In this document: positions 61,529-64,000 of the stretch, in pieces
Layout of the letters: each line of letters begins with the position of its first letter
Position numbering within the stretch: the stretch's first letter is position 1
Program-made: the position numbers and the translations under genes
The notes under the pieces: model-generated
Database searches by the model: none
Seen by the model: the letters and a program-made list of their open reading frames with translations, nothing else
What the model was told of the DNA's origin: nothing
Assembly: GCF_003184185.1 (NCBI RefSeq)
Contig: NZ_QHJG01000027.1
Span: 1 to 64,000, forward strand
Source: Legionella qingyii
Lineage (GTDB): Bacteria > Pseudomonadota > Gammaproteobacteria > Legionellales > Legionellaceae
DNA length: 64,000 nt
Reading direction: 5' to 3'

Positions 61529-62899
61529 ATGACTCTTACTGCTTTAAATGCGATCTCCCCAATCGACGGGCGTTATATTAATAAAACACGGGCTTTGAGT
61601 CCTTATTTTAGTGAGTTCGCCTTAATTTATTATCGCCTGACTGTAGAAATTCGCTGGCTTGAATCTTTAGCAGCTAATAATGCGATTACTGAGGTTCCCC
61701 CATTGGATCAGAAGGCCAAAGATTTCCTCAATAATCTTATTGCTAATTTTGATGAGAATGAGGCTCTTAAAATTAAAGAATTTGAGAAGCAAACAAATCA
61801 TGATGTTAAAGCGATAGAATATTATCTAAAAGACAAATTCCAGCAACTTGCCAATTTGAAAGCAATTACACCATTTATTCATTTTGCTTGCACATCAGAA
61901 GACATCAATAATTTAGCTTATGCATTAATGGTTAAGCAGGCAATCGCCCAAGTCATTCAACCTACGCTTGCTGAAATCATGGGTGGCATTACCCTACTTG
62001 GTAAGCAGCATGCTGATGTCCCTATGTTATCCAGAACACATGGTCAACCAGCAACCCCCACAACCATGGGGAAAGAGTTAGTCAATTTCGTTGCCCGTCT
62101 CAAAAGACCACAACAACAATTATGTGAAGTCTTGATTCCTGGTAAATTCAATGGTGCTGTTGGCAATTATAATGCGCATATTGTTGCTTATCCTGAAGTA
62201 GATTGGCGCAAACACTGCGCGAACTTTGTTACATCTTTGGGGTTATCCTTTAATGCCTATACGACCCAAATCGAACCACATGATGGTTTGGCAGAAGTAT
62301 CACAAATTATGGTGCGTATTAACAACATATTGCTCGATTACACACAGGACATTTGGAGTTATATTTCCCTTGGCTACTTTAAACAAAAAACCGTAGCAGA
62401 AGAAGTTGGTTCATCCACTATGCCTCATAAAGTCAATCCCATTGATTTTGAAAATGCAGAAGGAAATCTGGGGATGGCCAATGCCCTGTTTATTCATTTT
62501 GCTAATAAGCTCACTCAATCGCGACTACAACGGGATTTATCGGACTCTACCGTATTGCGGAATATAGGTATGGCCTTTTCTTATAGCCTCATTGCCTATC
62601 TATCTTTAGCCAAAGGTAATGACAAATTACAAATCAATAAGCGTGCATTACAGGAAGATTTAAAAGCAAATTGGGAAGTGTTGGCTGAAGCGGTGCAAAC
62701 CATGATGCGTCGCTATAATGTGCCAAATGCCTATGAACAGCTAAAATCGTTAACCCGTGGTCATGGAATTGATGAACAAAGTCTCAAGCAATTTATTCAA
62801 GAGTTATCGATACCTGAAGAAGCCAAAGAGCAATTAATCAAACTTACACCAGAGAACTATACGGGTCTGGCAACCCAGTTAGTAAAGGCATTTTTATGA
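61529..62899 (+). CDS. purB: Adenylosuccinate lyase
   Basis: Catalyses two steps of purine synthesis (SAICAR to AICAR, adenylosuccinate to AMP). The 456-residue protein matches the E. coli-type enzyme: LNAISPIDGRY, FACTSEDINNLAYALM, MLSRTHGQPATPTTMGKELVN, and the superfamily signature GSSTMPHKVNPIDFENAEGN with its mobile catalytic serine. Its TGA overlaps the nadB ATG as ATGA, so the two are co-transcribed. Confidence 0.98.
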   Translation: MTLTALNAISPIDGRYINKTRALSPYFSEFALIYYRLTVEIRWLESLAANNAITEVPPLDQKAKDFLNNLIANFDENEALKIKEFEKQTNHDVKAIEYYLKDKFQQLANLKAITPFIHFACTSEDINNLAYALMVKQAIAQVIQPTLAEIMGGITLLGKQHADVPMLSRTHGQPATPTTMGKELVNFVARLKRPQQQLCEVLIPGKFNGAVGNYNAHIVAYPEVDWRKHCANFVTSLGLSFNAYTTQIEPHDGLAEVSQIMVRINNILLDYTQDIWSYISLGYFKQKTVAEEVGSSTMPHKVNPIDFENAEGNLGMANALFIHFANKLTQSRLQRDLSDSTVLRNIGMAFSYSLIAYLSLAKGNDKLQINKRALQEDLKANWEVLAEAVQTMMRRYNVPNAYEQLKSLTRGHGIDEQSLKQFIQELSIPEEAKEQLIKLTPENYTGLATQLVKAFL

Positions 62900-64000
62900 G
62901 TAGCACACCCTCACAACAAGGGCAAACCTTTGAATTTGATGTTCTTGTTATGGGCACAGGGCTGGCAGGACTGCAATATTGCTTACAGCTTATCAGCCTG
63001 CAACCCCGAATAAAAATTGCTTTAATCAGCAAGGCCGAAGCGATTGAGTGCAATAGTCGTTATGCTCAAGGTGGAATTGCCGCTGTTTTTTCAGCAGAAG
63101 ACTCCCTAGAAGCACATATTTCTGATACTTTGATTGCCGGCGACGGGTTGTGCTATTTGCCCGCCGTCGAATTCATTATCCGACAAGGCCCAGACATGAT
63201 AAAACAACTGGGCCAGTATAATGTTCACTTTAAGCAAGATAGCAAAGGAAACTTTCATCTTGCAAAAGAAGGGGGACATTCGCATCGACGTATTTTTAAC
63301 TGTGGCGATCAAACTGGTTTATCAATCACCCAAACAATGAATCAACTCGCGCAACAACAGCCTCAGATTCATTTTTTTGAGCATCATGTCGCGGTAAACC
63401 TAATTACCTACTACCATCCACATCGTACCGATATTCAAGGAGAGATTTTAGGAGCTTATGTTCTGGATTGTGCAGCAAATAAAATTCATACCTTTCTAGC
63501 AAACTGCGTGGTGTTAGCAACAGGTGGCGCAGGTAAAACCTACAGATATACCACCAATCCCATGGTTGCTACTGGAGATGGTGTTGCTATGGCATATCGG
63601 GCTGGAGCTCGTGTTGGTAACATGGAATTCTACCAATTCCACCCTACTCTACTGCATCACCACTCTTTAAATAACTTTCTTATCTCTGAAGCGGTGCGTG
63701 GTGAAGGCGCTTTACTTAAAAACGCGGAAACAGGCGAACGGTTCATGAAACACTATGCCCCAGAGCAAATGGAATTGGCAACACGTGATGTCGTTGCGCG
63801 GGCGATTTTTAGTGAAATTGAACGTAGTCAAATGGGATATGTTTATCTTGATATTACGCATCAATCCAAAGAATTCCTAAACAAACGTTTTCCACAAATT
63901 TATGCGACTCTATTATCCATTGGTATTGATATGAGTCAGGATATGATTCCTGTAGTGCCAGCAGCACATTACCAGTGTGGAGGAATACTTACCGACATTG
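62896..64000 (+). CDS. nadB: L-aspartate oxidase, 3' end beyond the window
   Basis: FAD enzyme that oxidises aspartate to iminoaspartate, the first step to quinolinate and NAD. About 368 residues are seen before the window ends. Motifs: VLVMGTGLAGLQ (FAD), SRYAQGGIAAV, GGHSHRRIF, VVLATGGAGKTYRYTTNP, EFYQFHPTLL, SEAVRGEGALL and PAAHYQCGGI. The REGA-type arginines and the histidines of the succinate dehydrogenase/aspartate oxidase fold are intact. RYAQGG and GGHSHRRI favour NadB over SdhA. Start overlaps purB by four bases. Confidence 0.95.
   Translation, partial: MSSTPSQQGQTFEFDVLVMGTGLAGLQYCLQLISLQPRIKIALISKAEAIECNSRYAQGGIAAVFSAEDSLEAHISDTLIAGDGLCYLPAVEFIIRQGPDMIKQLGQYNVHFKQDSKGNFHLAKEGGHSHRRIFNCGDQTGLSITQTMNQLAQQQPQIHFFEHHVAVNLITYYHPHRTDIQGEILGAYVLDCAANKIHTFLANCVVLATGGAGKTYRYTTNPMVATGDGVAMAYRAGARVGNMEFYQFHPTLLHHHSLNNFLISEAVRGEGALLKNAETGERFMKHYAPEQMELATRDVVARAIFSEIERSQMGYVYLDITHQSKEFLNKRFPQIYATLLSIGIDMSQDMIPVVPAAHYQCGGILTDI

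Overview
The window is a gene-dense, AT-rich stretch of gammaproteobacterial chromosome that I assign to the genus Legionella with good confidence, species undetermined. Reasons: a Legionella/gamma-type housekeeping order (mlaFEDCB-ibaG-murA next to kdsDC-lptCAB, mreBCD, ccmABCDEFGHI), a FleQ-type regulator, several large coiled-coil proteins of the kind secreted by Dot/Icm, a putative PmrA box in front of an orphan gene, and a protein with a eukaryotic RhoGAP domain. No rRNA, tRNA, CRISPR, integrase or transposase gene was seen.

Layout. 0.2-2.1 kb: a coiled-coil orphan converging on the lspA-ileS pair. 5.5-7.1 kb: ribF and a universal stress protein. 7.4-8 kb: a 197-residue orphan behind the putative PmrA box. 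8-14.4 kb: the complete cytochrome c maturation operon ccmABCDEFGHI, including a 52-codon ccmD. 14.4-15.7 kb: an inverted REP pair, then the RhoGAP-domain gene. 15.8-19.4 kb: sohB, a small charged protein, fleQ and a cysteine-rich secreted protein. 19.5-25 kb: the outer-membrane lipid asymmetry operon mlaFEDCB with ibaG, murA and a Nif3-like gene. Divergent from it, across a nested palindrome, is kdsD-kdsC-lptC-lptA-lptB (25.2-28.5 kb), then trpG-trpD-trpC (28.6-31 kb). 31-34.5 kb: a small Pro/Glu-rich protein, a short-chain dehydrogenase, a flavin monooxygenase and an alpha/beta-hydrolase lipoprotein. 34.6-38.8 kb: xseA, a rhomboid protease, a small cysteine-repeat secreted protein, thiM and thiD. 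38.8-45 kb: an O-antigen ligase-like protein, a glycosyltransferase, clpA, clpS and icd. 45-49 kb: a secreted orphan, rluE and mreBCD. 49.3-51.5 kb: a 743-residue coiled-coil protein. 51.6-57 kb: a ComEA-like protein, repeats, and a tight operon of antiporter, nadC, a second-type MurG and an M20 peptidase. 57.2-64 kb: ppsA (with a Fur-box-like palindrome upstream), a SulP transporter, purB and the start of nadB, cut by the window edge.

Much of the window serves the cell envelope: lipid transport (Mla), Kdo and LPS export (Kds/Lpt), peptidoglycan (MurA, MurG-like), LPS ligation and shape (MreBCD), along with periplasmic cytochrome assembly. Many genes overlap by ATGA or by about 8 bases, so translational coupling is common. 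The most unusual contents are the accessory genes between these operons: the RhoGAP protein with all three catalytic residues retained, the orphan behind the PmrA-like box, a Firmicute-style MurG inside a nadC operon, two cysteine-repeat secreted proteins and a nested palindrome between two envelope operons.
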